Assembly: GCA_001683735.1 (NCBI GenBank)
Contig: LUGG01000047.1
Location: forward strand, 206,418-270,417
Direction of reading: 5' to 3'
DNA length: 64,000 nucleotides
Source: Grifola frondosa
Taxonomy: Eukaryota; Basidiomycota; Agaricomycetes; Polyporales; Grifolaceae
Under the pieces are notes generated by a model. That model was not told where the DNA came from, searched no databases, and was given only the letters and a program-made list of their open reading frames with translations. A program made the position numbers and the translations under genes. Below are positions 33,501 through 46,053 of this stretch, piece after piece. Within the stretch, counting starts at the first letter, position 1; every line of letters starts with the position of its first letter.

Positions 33501-34645
33501 GAGAGATTAGCATAAGAAATGTTAACATTGGCATAATCAACATGATTGAGTTTGAGCCATTCCAAAGCTTCAGCAACTTTATTACGTCTAACTAACATAG
33601 GAATACGTTTATAATCCTGTGATGTTGGCATGTTAGGACCCAAAAATAAAAATGCTAAAACTTCATCTAATTCTTCTCGTGTTGGAGGTAACACCGAATA
33701 AATTTTAGGCATGGGAATTGAATGACTTAGAACATTGGCCTTCATCTTAGACATACCAGAAACCTGAACCTTGATGATGCAATGATTATGTTTGACCCGA
33801 GCAATAAGCATTTTCTCTGTCCACGTTAAATTTTGAAGCTGAGGTGGTACTTCTCCAATCCATAAACCATTTGCCAAAGCATCCGGTGGACAAATTCCTT
33901 TTTCCATATAACTGTTACATTCAAAACATATGTCTTCACAGTTTGGCAAAAGTACTGGACCAGGCAGTTCTTTGATAGGGTCATCCTCTGAATGGCGTTC
34001 CAATCTTGTCATGGGTTGATCAGGTGTTAGAATAGTCATGTTGAATTTACAATTTGCAATTTTTTTCATTTTTGAAGAGAGACTTGATCTTCCACAAATA
34101 GCACAGCCAGACTCAGCAAACTTATCAGAATTAATGTCATGAACAAATCCCTCAATTGTAGAGTGTAGCAAACTAGAATTAGGAGTTTCAGGTGGAAACT
34201 TGAATTTAGTTTGATTATTTGAAGTAGATTGCAATTGTGTTCGATGATGATGTACTCGCTCAAGATTGCTTTTAACAGATTGGATCTTTTTATATAGAGA
34301 TAAAAACTTTGGACACGTTTCACATACATGTTGTAGCAAAATATCTTGCATTGCTGCATTTTTCTTAGATGTTCTGTTAGAAATAAATAAACCATGAGAC
34401 TGACATAAGATTTCCAATGAATGACCTGGTAAACGTGTGGCTAGTATCATCAAAGAAATGTCTGCCATCACAGTATCTGCCTCCTTATTCATATCAGATA
34501 ATACAGATTTAGGACCATAAGTTATGAACTTATATCGAGCATTATCAGTTAACAATGTTGTATCTTCTACATAAGGACGTATTTCATCTGAAGACCAAGT
34601 GCGAGATTTCTTGGCTACTGATGTAGCACCACCTACTTGTTGCAT
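27548..34645 (-). CDS. Helitron Rep-PIF1 helicase with C-terminal USP-like domain, copy 1
   Basis: The protein nicks and unwinds DNA for rolling-circle transposition. From the N-terminus: a Cys-rich region (CAICGRSSL, CFECNSYMEKGICPPDALAN), a Helitron N-terminal domain, the HUH motif LTLHMHMLIW (~32480), and the two-tyrosine motif AYVADYITK (~31880). A PIF1-type helicase follows (Walker A GGMAGTGKS, Walker B DEVSMVD, GDFAQLPP). The C-terminus (27548-28684) has DNYSCAYDTLFSI, a CxxC pair, and GDFHFTSRII...WYNDG, resembling a ubiquitin-specific cysteine protease. The frame is interrupted: an extra T near 32396, a stop after AMRKQ (~30862), and indels through 29000-30840. Copy 2 is correct at several of these. 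The start is uncertain; the frame stays open into the minisatellite to 35458, and M34645 is the first convincing Met. Confidence 0.8.
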
Positions 34646-35049
34646 GTTAGAAAATGATTCAATATATACTTTAATAGGTTTGTGTGAGTAGTGAACTGTA
34701 TACACCAATCTATCAAGTAAACATATGAATCCATGTTTTTGTTTATGTAAAACAACAAAATCATGTCGCCGATAAACATGTCGATAAAAGGAAATTTTGA
34801 TTTCCAGAATTAAATCTGACACTGACATGTAATAAGAAGCTATTGAATGTATTAAAGGTGAACGTACTAATATAGATGTAGGCCATATTACTATAGAGAT
34901 ACATTTTTGCATGATAAGTTCTATCATATGATCATTACAATCGGCTATGTCTATCACGTGACATAGACAATATTGAGCGATAACCTCATCCCTAGTGAAA
35001 TACATCATTATCTCTGTTCTATATATGAATGTCTTGGTTGCATTTATAA

Positions 35050-35690
35050 TAATGGTGGTCTTTACTCTGCCTATATCAGGCACGGTCGCATACTTGAGAG
35101 TAGCCGTCTCTACTCTGCCTATATCAGGCACGGTCGCATACTTGAGAGTAGCCGTCTCTACTCTGCCTATATCAGGCACGGTCGCATACTTGAGAGTAGC
35201 CGTCTCTACTCTGCCCATATGGGGCACGGTCGCATACTTGAGAGTAGCCGTCTCTACTCTGCCCATATGGGGCACGGTCAAATACTTGAGAGTAGCCGTC
35301 TCTACTCTGCCCATATGGGGCACGGTCGCATACTTGAGAGTAGCCGTCTCTACTCTGCCCATATGGGGCACGGTCGCATACTTGAGAGTAGCCGTCTCTA
35401 CTCTGCCCATATGGGGCACGGTCAAATACTTGAGAGTAGCCGTCTCTACTCTGCCCATATGGGGCAGGTCGCATACTTGAGAGTAGCCGTCTCTACTCTG
35501 CCCATATGGGGCACGGTCGCATACTTGAGAGTAGCCGTCTTTACTCTGCCTATATCAGGCACGGTCGCATACTTGAGAGTAGCCGTCTCTACTCTACCCA
35601 CAAGGGGCATGGTCACATACTTGAGAGTAGCCATCTCTACTCTACCCACAAGGGGCACGGTTATATTTTTCATAGTGGCCGCCTCCACAT
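35050..35690. repeat. 48-bp minisatellite of hairpin units, about 12-13 copies
   Basis: Units of 48 bp contain AGAGTAG-CCGTCT-CTACTCT (7-bp inverted arms) and, in central units, the palindrome CCCATATGGG. Flanking units have TATATCAGG or CACAAGGGG at that place. Because 48 is a multiple of 3, all frames stay open and give 16-residue peptide repeats on both strands. The array separates the helicase gene from the leftward cargo gene. Copy 2 has about 9 units at 59001-59460. Confidence 0.9.
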
Positions 35691-36552
35691 AATTTTTAAG
35701 CGATATCAATCGCCTGGTGTCTGTGAAAGATGTGTCATATTTAATGTCAACATTGCAAGACCATATGACTACACCAGAGCACAGAGTGGCAGGCCATAGA
35801 TAGGACCAATGAATACGCATGTTGAGTTAATGATGTTGGAAGAGCAACTGTCAAAAGAAAGTGTAAAGAAAAAAACGACACCAAACTAGTCAACGGATCA
35901 AAAACTTATTTAAGCTCCGCAACTCCAGATAACTCCGTCTCAATTCAATTGAAGAAAAGTTAAAGAAAACTGTATTTAGTCTACATTTAAGCCACTCAGT
36001 TCTAAGATAGAGTTCAAGGATTGTCAATAGAAGGAAGATTTGATGAAGATGCTTGCAAGTAAATTGCCAATTTGTCGAATGTTTGAGTGCTCAATAGGCA
36101 TGCACAAGTCCGAATGAGTAAGCGCCCAATGAAAACTGGCAGTCACCGACCAAATGCATGTGCCAAGTGACATAGCTTTGGTCATTGACATGTCCATTTG
36201 GATATGTTAACAACCAAAGGTACATCATCCAACTAGGCCCATCTGTCTGAACTTATCATCAAAACAATTCTTGACATTGTTTGTCACTCCATTTTTATCA
36301 TTGATTCGCCATGTTTCCAGCTTCTGTGATCTCCAAGGCCTGCACATTCACCTTCTCTGGTTTGCATGTGTCCACGCCCATGTGTCTACCTTTCAACATC
36401 AACACTGCATGACTGCACACAGCATCGCCAACAGTGGATTAGTAATATGTTCAGATGCACATGCCCCTGCAAAGTCACTGACAACATCCCATAAGATTTG
36501 CGCTTGCAATTTGGCAAGGACTACGTTACTATTCCATGACAATGTATGAACA
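35691..36552. other. element spacer, no gene seen
   Basis: About 860 bp, identical in content to 59465-60338. It contains AAGCGCC...CAGTCACCGACCAA at about 36120-36155; a similar string (AAGCGCC...CAGCCACCGACCAA) occurs near 46030-46060 at the supposed right edge. A 92-codon plus frame at 36271-36549 has no features of a gene. Confidence 0.4.
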
Positions 36553-38947
36553 CTACTTAGAATACGCTAACAAAACAATAGCATACAGGTTCATACTGAT
36601 CGCATCCTTTGTGTATAACCCAACAGAGTGAAAAACAGTCACCAAAGAATCAGGAGGAAGATCCTTCTTCAATCGTGGACAATCCTTGTGAATCGTCTCC
36701 CAGTTAAGGGTGGTCGATGGCTTCTTGGTCTTCTTCATGAGTTCACGGGCATCATAAATAATGACTGAGAATGAAAACAATTAGAAACACATTAACTTAT
36801 TCAAAGTAATTCTTACCTTCATCCGTCGTAAAAAGACCAGGCTTATCCAGAAGACCATAGAGAGGTCCCGTATGACCCAGACCAGAAAATGCAGAGCGCT
36901 GTTGAGTGATCTTCTTGGTAGGACTGACACACATCCCTCTCGAATGGGGGCATCACACGCTTCCGTTCACTATCTAATATCACAGCATCAAATAAAAGTA
37001 AAGCGAAGAGTAATTGAGGACATACCAAGATTGACAGGAATGGTCTTGAACGTCACTGCATTCTGCCAGGTGGGTATGGTGAGCTGGCACATGTTAAAAA
37101 TGGTCCCATAGAAATTGACGGCCCGCTCCCACTCGTCCTTGACTGGGTGGATACTAATATCCTTGACATAATAACCCTTTAACCCAATCGGGCGAGATTG
37201 CATAAGATTACTCTCCTGCACGACACCAACAGTCATGGCCATGATGCGCTGAGCTGAGCTATCCAAGACCGTGTTGCAAATAACATTCGACCTAAAACAA
37301 GTCAGAAATAAATATCAACGATTAGTCAAGGTCACCTACTTGTCACCGCTCAAAACAGTAGCACTGAAACCTGCCTTATCAGTCCGAGCAGGGTTGAATA
37401 TCCAGGGCGTCTTCACAAAAGTGATGACCTGCAACATGGCCCTGGAAACTATGAGATAAATAACAGATGATATATTTGCAAACTTACTTTTGGTTGACTT
37501 CATAATTCTTGAGAATATACGGCGTGTACATGACGGTGTGAACCTCCTGGAAGGACACGTAGCAGCAAGAACTATAATAAAGTATTAATAAGATACATAG
37601 CCCTTAAATATAATATATATATACATACTTTAATTTCGGCAGACCCTTATATGTGCGTCCCAAGGTGGGATCCAGGTTGTCGTCAATCTCCACGTCATCC
37701 CTAAGGAACAAAGGTTAAATATATAAATCAAAATAAAGGAGAAAACATACAGCTTGTCAGCGATCGTGGTGACGCTGTATAGAAATAAGTATTAAATGTT
37801 AAATTGGACTCAAGAGAAAAAGATAACTTACGGAGTTTTTGCAGAATCCTTAACGGGGGATTTGCGACCTTTCTTGACACTGTGCTGTAATCATTAGAAA
37901 CACGTTATGGAAAAAAAGAAAACCCACGGGGTTTGAGGTAAATCCTCCTCGTCAGTCTCCTCTTCAATGTCCTCGGCTAGCTGTTCCTCCATGGTCTGTT
38001 CATCATCATAGTCCTGCACTGACTCATCTCCAGACTCAGAAAGGTTCATGACTTTCTTGCCCCGCTTGCTAAAGCATATAGTCAGATCAATGCAAAAGAA
38101 AGAACAAAGCGAACACATACCGCGACCCCACTTCAAGGTCCAGGAAGGGGTTATTGTCACTATCAGACATGACTCCAGCCTTTCGCGACTTGACCCTATG
38201 AAACACTTAGAATTATACCATGCTAAAACAATGACAGAACTCACGTATTTCCTGCTCTGGTCCTTTTAACGGGAGAGGAACTAGCAATCAATATGAATGT
38301 CAACAATTCTCACTTTAATCATAGGAACACACGTACAGTTCTGATTGCTCAATATCATCATCATCCGAGTCTACCTGGACTCTGCCTCGCTTCTGAACCA
38401 CCTTACGTGGAGAAGGTGATTGAGGCGAGAGAGGTGTGCTGGTCCCCTTCCTAATAAGCAGCTTAGTGAGTAATCATATATATACTGTAAAAAGACATAC
38501 TTTTTAATAGGACTCTGAGGAATACGCTCAATATCCCATTCGGGACTATGAAGGATATGTTAATAGTTGATATTCAAGATAAATAAAGACATACCTTTGA
38601 CGACGAGGTCTTACCTCCTCATCAGAAGAGCTGAGTAAATGGTAATAAGTACGTGTAACAATGATAAGCATCAGAATCTGACTCACACAACGTCTTTCAC
38701 ATCCCCTGCATTAACAAGAGAAGACTTGGTGGCTACATCACTGCAAAGAGATAAGTCTGAGAGATATTTACATTAAAAGGCACGTACATGGAGTCTGCAA
38801 CTTTCTCGGATGACTTGATGGGCTTTGGTTTAGCACGACGACTATAAGTAAGAATATTAGTTCAATAACAAGATAATATAACGATCACAAGGCATACCTT
38901 GTAGCAGCCACACTAAGACGACCACGACCGGATGCGCGAGGAGGCAT
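36553..38947 (-). CDS. Helitron-borne unknown protein A, copy 1 (about 16 exons)
   Basis: A chain of short exons, each bounded by GTAYGT/GTGAGT and AG, gives a protein of about 500 residues. It starts MPPRASGRGRLSVAATR (38947). The N-terminal half is disordered: basic, SP-rich patches (KGTSTPLSPQSPSPRK, SSPVKRTRAG) alternate with acidic ones (VDSDDDDIEQSEL, EDIEEETDEEDLPQTP), as in nuclear or chromatin proteins. The C-terminal half looks folded (SCCYVSFQEVHTVMYTPYIL, SNVICNTVLDSSAQRIMAM, WERAVNFYGTIFNMCQLTI, VIIYDARELMKKTKKP) and ends LLAYSK with TAG at 36553. No family is recognised. Copy 1 lacks single bases near 36931 and 36955 that copy 2 retains (DSERKRGDAPIREGM). Confidence 0.65.
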
Positions 38948-38948
38948 A

Positions 38949-40538
38949 ATGTTGAAAATGGATAAAGAAAGTAACCAAGACGTCAAGAATAAGATAATCT
39001 GGGGAGGACCAGAATACGAAAGAGAATGCGCAAAAAGTGAGGCCTTAAATACTCTCCCCATTGATATAATAAATGCAATACCATTGGCCAGAAATTTATC
39101 GGACATCCATCGGACTAGTAAAGCTGCAATGAGGAGTAGATGGCGTGATTATGTGCAAATGGCTGATTGTGCAAACGATCCAGAGCTGGTAACGTTGAGC
39201 ATGAATGTTCTAGATCGGTGAGATTATTTACAATTTATTCGTGAAAATCAGGAATTTATTCCCTTTGCAGTGGCAATCACTCAGAATCATCGACGACACT
39301 CTCATGGCGACACAACAACTGTTGAGCAATCCAGAGAAATATAGTGTGTGAAGTTGATTTTGAATGCACAGGAATAGCTTACAATGTCAATGACAGGACA
39401 GGTGCTGGAGGAGGTGATGAAAGATGCAGTGTCGGGACCCAAGCAGTATGTTCAGCTGGCCTGTATGGCTGAGGTATGTCCACACAATTTATGTCTTAAA
39501 AGTTGCTAACAAGTACAATAAGCCTGATCGAGCAAGAGTCGCCACCACCATCATAAGTGGCAGACAAGGCCGTCTGACCATGGTTACTCCATACGACCCA
39601 TCCTCGGCGAAGATCCATGTGAAGTTATATTACGGATACAAGGTTACGTTTCCAAGCGTAATCTGCCTCCGATTCTTAATCGAAACCAGTATGTGATTCA
39701 GTCCATATGTTATAAAGTCATTAAATGTTTGAGTCGTAGACTTCCAAACAAACTAGAGATGGCTAAGCAGGCCATCACCTTAACAGGCCTTGGAGCTCCT
39801 GGATTTGATAAGGCAGCACAAGGCATCGTAGCATTCACCAAGTCTTTGGTGCACACGTACAAGGGGAACTGAAGAAGTGGACACCGTCTCGAGTGGATGG
39901 TTACATTTCACTTCAGTTCATCAACAGATACCTTACAAGTGCTGCTGAAGGAGAAGGATGTACTTCCATAGATATTTCACCTTTCATCGATCCACTTGGT
40001 GTCTTAGCTGCAGAGATGACCAACGAGCTACATCTACCAGATAACCAGGTTCAGTATTTCGAAAGTATAACCACAATCACTAGGGATAACCACCAGTACG
40101 TAAACATAGATGTTGATTCTTAATATATGATTGATCAATATTACAGAACGACTAAATATGTGGAGATCAAGCCAAAGGAGATCCAGTTGGGACATTTAGT
40201 CGAACTTCAAGTCTCTTTCTGTGCATTACCTCACTTTAAACAAAAACGTATGTTTGCATAATTCCCAAACTGCACGCTATTTGTATTATCAGTCGTGTCG
40301 TGGAAAAGGCAAGTCGTATTTCTCTACACCCATAAATAAATATATAACAACACTACTAGGATCTCAATCGATTATTCTGGAACGAGTCAGAAGTAGGGAG
40401 ATGTCTCCACTGCGAAAGGTGAAGCGAAAGATTGGATATGATGATGAGGACGAAGAGGAAAGGAGGGGTGAAAAGATTCAGCGACTGAATGGGCACGAAG
40501 GACAGGAGGAAGCTCTCAATGAAAGAATACATGCATAA
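38949..40538 (+). CDS. Helitron-borne unknown protein B, copy 1
   Basis: Divergent from protein A, with start codons in the string CATAATG. Exons give MLKMDKESNQDVKNKIIWGG, then SRWRDYVQMADC...LSMNVL, WQSLRIIDDTLMATQQLL, QVLEEVMKDAVSGPKQYVQL, PDRARVATTIISGRQGRLTM, INRYLTSAAEGEGCTSIDIS and TTKYVEIKPKEIQLGHLVEL. A basic/acidic tail (RKVKRKIGYDDEDEEERR) may be a nuclear signal. Splice sites are GT-AG and 47-60 bp. Copy 1 lacks one base at the exon end near 39217 and another near 39606; copy 2 has both. The family is unknown; it is rich in helix and shows no catalytic motif I can name. The joins after FKQK are uncertain. Confidence 0.6.
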
Positions 40539-40852
40539 TGTCACTAATTACAAGAATTCGCTCTAAAATTGAGCTCACTTTGCTTTTGATGGAGAACGTG
40601 CAGCTTTGCAGCAAAGTCCTCAAGAAATTTTTGAAGTGAGATGTATGCAGGCCCAACTGCAGCATTATTGTGTGCAAGAAAGAACAATGATAAGAATGAT
40701 GAGCAGAGAAGGGACGGTTGAAACAGTTGTTATTGTCCTTTGAATATGTCCTTTGAACGTATGACTTCAATACTTGTTCTGTATAAGTATGCAAGCATTA
40801 TTTACATGGGCTCAAAGCACGAGTGATCATAATTGATACAAAATCAAATGAA

Positions 40853-43800
40853 CTATAATGAATGAAGTATAATATGAAGTAATCTAATACTTGAAGTACG
40901 CAGCGAACGGCCAATCTTGCAAAGCATGTGCTCCACCATGAATAAGTCAAGAGAGACCTTGTCAGCAATCTCCTTGGGAATGTTCTCCATCACAAAGGTG
41001 GAGACACGCTGAAACATATCAACAACCATAGGAGCAGAAGCATCAGAGGGGAGAAGGTGAAGATGCTTCAAACCTTTGATCGCACCACTGTCCAAATCAA
41101 ACACAGTCCTTCCCATCTCCTGTACACCTGGTGCACGAACCTTTCCAGCATAGTAAAGATCTGCAGCAAGTAGCATGGAAACCAGCCTACCAATCTGCGG
41201 TGTACTGCTGTTACGACCACGCAAATAGGCATAGCATTCCATAAAGTCCACACGACCATGGATGTCGCAGTGAGACTTCAGCCAAACATTCCACTGCTGC
41301 TCAGCAATGAAATAAGCTGATGCACAGTGGATAGACCGACCGGCAATAGCAGTACCATATGCTCCTTGCAGCACAAGAAGGTGGGATCGTCATGAGCGTG
41401 CAGTGCGACAAATGCATCCCAATCAGCAAGCGTAGAAAAGAAAACAGTGGATCCCAAAGCTGCCTGAGTTGCAAAGGTGATGCCACGAAAGATACAGGCA
41501 CTCGCAAAACCACCCGGCTTGTCGATGTTGGCTGGATGAAGGGGACCATGGGAGGAGGTGATGTTGGCACAGGAGGGAGCGAGCTGACGAAAGGGAAGAC
41601 GCTTGTCCAGACTTCCAAGGACAAATGCAAGAAGTGGGGAATACGGAGGCTTGCCTGTTCCGTCAACAAGTGGAAGCAACAGAAAGAAGAAATCCAGAAT
41701 GCGCTGCAGGCCATGAGCAAAAGGAGTGGCGGGAGTGGGAGGCATGGAAGTGGAGGAAGAGGAAGTGGAAGTGGAAGGATGTGAGTCATTGAACTTCTCA
41801 GTGAGAACTCCACAGCGATGGACCTGTTGTCCAATCTCCTCAAGGACATGGTACTCTGCAGAGGTATGGTCATGGAGTGGAAGAGCGGTGAGAGAAGCAA
41901 GGAATGGTGATAAGCATCTGTGCTCAGATTTGTAGTACGCCCCCTTGGTGACCAAGAACACGAGAGTTGATGTTGCGGTGTACATCCCATAAGGCGGACA
42001 CCAGCAACACGTCCTCATGAAAAGTGTCCACCACGTACTGCACAAAACGACCTTGGATCTCCGAGATGCCCTGTGGAAAATTTAACCAACGGATGACGAT
42101 GTTACGAATAAGCTTGAGCATGTAGTTCAACCGAGTGTCATCGTCGTCGTAGATGCGAAACCAAGAAGGGAGAGGGAAGGCATGACCATCGTCAGAGATA
42201 TCTGTCAAGCCCACTTGTGAAGGAACAACAGTCCCCGGCTTGCGCAAAATGAACTGTTGGTAAATGAGCCTAGAAAGACGAGCTAGCCAATCCAAGTCAT
42301 TATGAGAGGTGGATGAAGTGTCGACAAGGAAGGAGGCGCAGTGAGGAAGGACCAGGTCATTGAGCCAAGCCCAGGCAGCACAGTTAGAGAGCATATACTG
42401 GCGTCTGAATATGATGAGCTCCAACTTGGAAGTCCCCAGTTTAGTGTTAGCAAACTGGAGAGGCTCCCAAATTCTAGAGACAGAGACGGCAAAGTCAGAA
42501 GTGAACCGCTTAGCACTGCTGCTGGCTGCAACAAACTCTGCAAGTTGTGACTGCCATGTGCCAGGACCCTGAAAGTGCTTCTGCATTTCTATCGCCATTG
42601 CGATGCTAGCAATCTCATCACGGGTACGTGTGAGACTGCTGAGAGAAAACAGCTCCAACACATCTGCATAAACTAGAAGACATTAAAATCAAGCATGGAC
42701 AAGCAAATCATAAATTAACATACCTGGAGCAGCAGAAATGGATGACTCAGAGACTGATGTAATGGGCGGTTCAGTCCCGGAAACTGTCATAAATAAATTA
42801 GTGATGCTCTAAGCTGGCACACAAAGTATGCTACGCACTTGTAATGTCTGACACCTCAGCAGCAGAAATAGCCATCAACCGTGCATGTGCATCAATCTCA
42901 TTCCGCTCAGAACCTGAATAGAAGAATGTCAAATTAAAATATCATACAGACATGATTTATCACCTACGTGCAGAACGAAGACGATCCCTATACCCGCCGG
43001 TCCAGCACCTGCATCTTGAGTTGCGAGGCGTAGCTCCAGCTCCTTTGTGTGACGACTAGCAGCCATGGCCGCACTAACACTCATCGCTTCTTCCTCCCCA
43101 TCCTCCCCCGAGCCCGCATCGCTACCTTCTATTTGCAAACATAAGAATCACTCTATAAAGAACAACAATGTGTTACGTACCTTCATATTCCTCTGAACTC
43201 TGCATGATGCGTACACGCTTATACGCTTTGCCCTTACCCTTATCAACTAAAATAAATAAATGAGATCATGAAACAGCAATGCAATGGTGGATGATGCTCA
43301 CCTTTGGACACAGAGATGTCTATGTCATCTTCAGAGTGCTCAGACACAGAAGCATCTGCGCACGCTTACGTCCTAAAGACAGCTTAGTAAGATCTACAAG
43401 CAGAATAAAAAAATAACGCACCACGTGAACGACCAGAATCCACATATTCTGACTGAGACTCTGGCTCAGTCGCCCCACCCTCATCATCACCATCTGCTTG
43501 AGCATGGCGACGGCTCTTCCTAACGGCTATTAAATATGTCAGCATAAATTATAACAAAAATAAGAAGTCTGGACGCACCAGGCTTCACAACCTTGTCGCT
43601 CGCCTTGCGAGTTGCTGTCGGACCGGTCACTTTCTTACGGGCATCTGAACAAATAGGATAAGTAAAGACACTCAAACAAAAATTAAAAACATACTTGAAC
43701 GGCCAAGACCACGCACGGCCCCGACTTAGCACGAACAGAAGGTATAAACTTGGTCATAGTCTCCTTGTGTGCAATCCAGGACTGAGCAGCCTCCATCCGA

Positions 43801-45684
43801 GTACACCCCGACTCAGAATCGACCGCTGTCATACCAGGCCCAAGCGACCAAGGCTTGGGATGATAGATACGCTCCACAGCGGATGACGAAGTATCGGGTG
43901 AAGTCTCTGAATACGTCAATGTAAATGCAGAGAGAAACTTGTCCAAGTCCATGGAAATCTTCATGTCGGGTGTAGACTGCCAGACCACAAAGCTGGACAA
44001 CTGAGCGAGCGAGCGGACGACAAAGTCGAAATGAGCCTCGCGACTCATCAGCGCATGACCCTCAGACATGTGGTTGGCCATATTGGAAGGTAACGCCCCA
44101 GATTGACCATCGTTCCTACAAATAACAAGTTAAACACAATCAAGACATCAAAAATGAATGACATACTCAGGAGCGATCATCTCTGGACCAATACACAGTA
44201 GATTATCACCAGGCAAGGCAGCCAAAGCAATACGAGAAGCACCGTCCATGATCGGACCACTCGGATAAAAAACCTGAGTGAAGCGGCACGACCACGGCTC
44301 AGCCACTTTACCTCTGGCAGCGACGGGCGGAGTCCCCCCATGAAAGCGCAGACCAGAGAATACAGCAGACATAAGCCACTAAGCTGAATATAGCAACCCA
44401 GCTCTGCAGCATGAAAAAGGCCAGGATGATCAGTGGGAGCCAAATCTGACTTGGTCACCATAACCGTGAGACCACCATACGAGTCGTGGCCATCCACGTG
44501 CTTGCCGCAAAATGCCCAAGTCCTCCTTGAACTTGCCCGCTATCAAGCATTCATCAGTTACAATTTTCAGAGAAAAAAATTAAAAACTCACCAGATTTCT
44601 CAAACTCTTCGTATGACTTAGTGGGTACCAAATTAAGCTGAGCCGCAGGGAACGCATAGTTGCCCTCAAAACCAACGGGCGGAAGGTTAGTTAAATTGGC
44701 TTGAAGTTTCAAAGCATCTGTAATGAACTTCGGCCCAGTCTCCAAACACTGGATCGCAATCTGTGTTCCCAACTGTCGTGAAACAAAATAATAATAATTA
44801 ATAATTAATAATAAATAATGCAATGGACGCAACGTACCTCAACCATCTTCTTGCGAAGCTTGTGATGCTCCGATAAGTGTTAAGATACACCTTGGTCCCC
44901 GCAGCAGGACCGGTAAGATTGCGAGGACTTTGGTACGTTTGCGTCAGCGGATAGACGCGGAGAGGTGGTGCCTTAGCGGTGTGACTCTTCAAAGGGACCG
45001 CATACGGGGAGCGCTCAAAGGCATAGCCATGCTCATATGTCTCCCTCTCCGCATTCCATAACGGAGGAAGGGGAGATCGAGCCGAACGCTCGCCTAAAAC
45101 TTCGAGTGGCAAATCACTGTACGCACTCGATAACGTCTGGCTGATACGACTAATATAATGACAGTGACCGTTAGAATTTTACAGGATGAACAAAATTAAT
45201 AATTACGAACTCTGTAGGTACTATCCAGCACTGGATTATATCGTTGTTGGGATCACCGTCTCCATAGAGGTCCCGTGCAAAAACACAGTCCCCCGGCTTT
45301 AACTCCAGCAATCCTACAATTTATAGCATGAGCGGAGGTTATAGAGAATATAAGCATGCATGAACTCACCGGCAGCATCCGCCTCCTTCTTCAAACCAAC
45401 CGGTAACGTCATCTCCTCACGGCACCACTTTGCAAAAGTGGCAGACGTCTGTGGGGACGTGTCATGCAAATAAAGGTAACATTTTCCCTCAGGAAAAGGT
45501 TCTAAGGGGTGGCCAAAGACTTGGAACAGCTTAGGAAGCTTAACATTCCTTCCCTTGAGGGAGAAGGCTCCACTCTTTCCCCAGGAGCAGGGATCACAGC
45601 CAATCCTTCATTTCCAGCCCTATTCCCCATGTAAACCTGTGAAATCATGTAGAAAGATATTACTCACTGAGGAGAGTCTGCCAT
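40853..45684 (-). CDS. large unknown protein, possible 2OG-Fe(II) dioxygenase-like core
   Basis: Exon 1 is MADSPQ at 45684. Then come NVKLPKLFQVFGHPLEPFPE, LLELKPGDCVFARDLYGDGD, RNLTGPAAGTKVYLN, LSEHHKLRKKMVE and LPPVGFEGNYAFPAAQLNLV. The central block has CGKHVDGHDSYGGLTVMVTK (44500-44483 for HVDGHD), then FSGLRFHGGTPPVAARG about 50 residues later. HxD...H...R is the Fe(II)/2-oxoglutarate signature. After a disordered, acidic stretch (about 42665-43700), a helical C-terminal part runs FQGPGTWQSQLAEFVAASSS to DLFMVEHMLCKIG. Frame shifts of one base occur near 45560, 44885, 44380, 41940 and 41370. Whether it belongs to the Helitron is not proven. The dioxygenase call is an inference from spacing and motif only. 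Confidence 0.5.
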
Positions 45685-46037
45685 TTGAAGTGATATGGAG
45701 AGGTAGAATGGGAAGTGGGAGCTAGAAAGTGACTTGGAGGTGCAAAGAGGTGAAAGATAGGGGAGGGGAGTCAACAGATGATTGTCAGTACTCAACACAA
45801 GTTCTACAAGCCAAGGACAGACATACAGAGGTGTGTAGATAGTCAGATTCAAGATTGATAGGCAAGATTGACAGAAGAAGCAGAGATTTAATGTAAATCA
45901 GGGCCAGAAGATCAAGAAGTCAAGAAGCAAAGACTTCGCGCGATTTGATGACAATTAAGCGCACGGGGCGCCCAACAACCCACAGCCACCCGAGCGCCAC
46001 AAAAGCGCACACAAGTCCGCAGAACGGGTAAGCGCCT

Positions 46038-46053
46038 GGTGGCTGCAGCCACC
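46038..46053. repeat. 16-bp perfect palindrome GGTGGCTGCAGCCACC
   Basis: A perfect palindrome near the likely right edge of Helitron copy 1, followed by CGACCAAGTCACGTGA. Confidence 0.8.

Noticed and set aside
34646..35458. N-terminal extension of the helicase frame into the minisatellite
   Set aside because: The extension is repeat peptide plus sequence without helicase-family features; a start after the array is more credible.
35050..35690. CRISPR-like array
   Set aside because: There are no unique spacers, units are contiguous, and the context is a eukaryotic transposon.
34973..35692. Open frames of 100-240 codons on both strands, made of 16-residue repeats
   Set aside because: They are readings of the 48-bp minisatellite, open in all phases because the unit is a multiple of three; no conserved protein is implied.
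36271..36549. 92-codon frame conserved in both Helitron copies (also at 60057)
   Set aside because: Conservation only reflects near-identity of the copies; there is no sign of coding constraint or domain.
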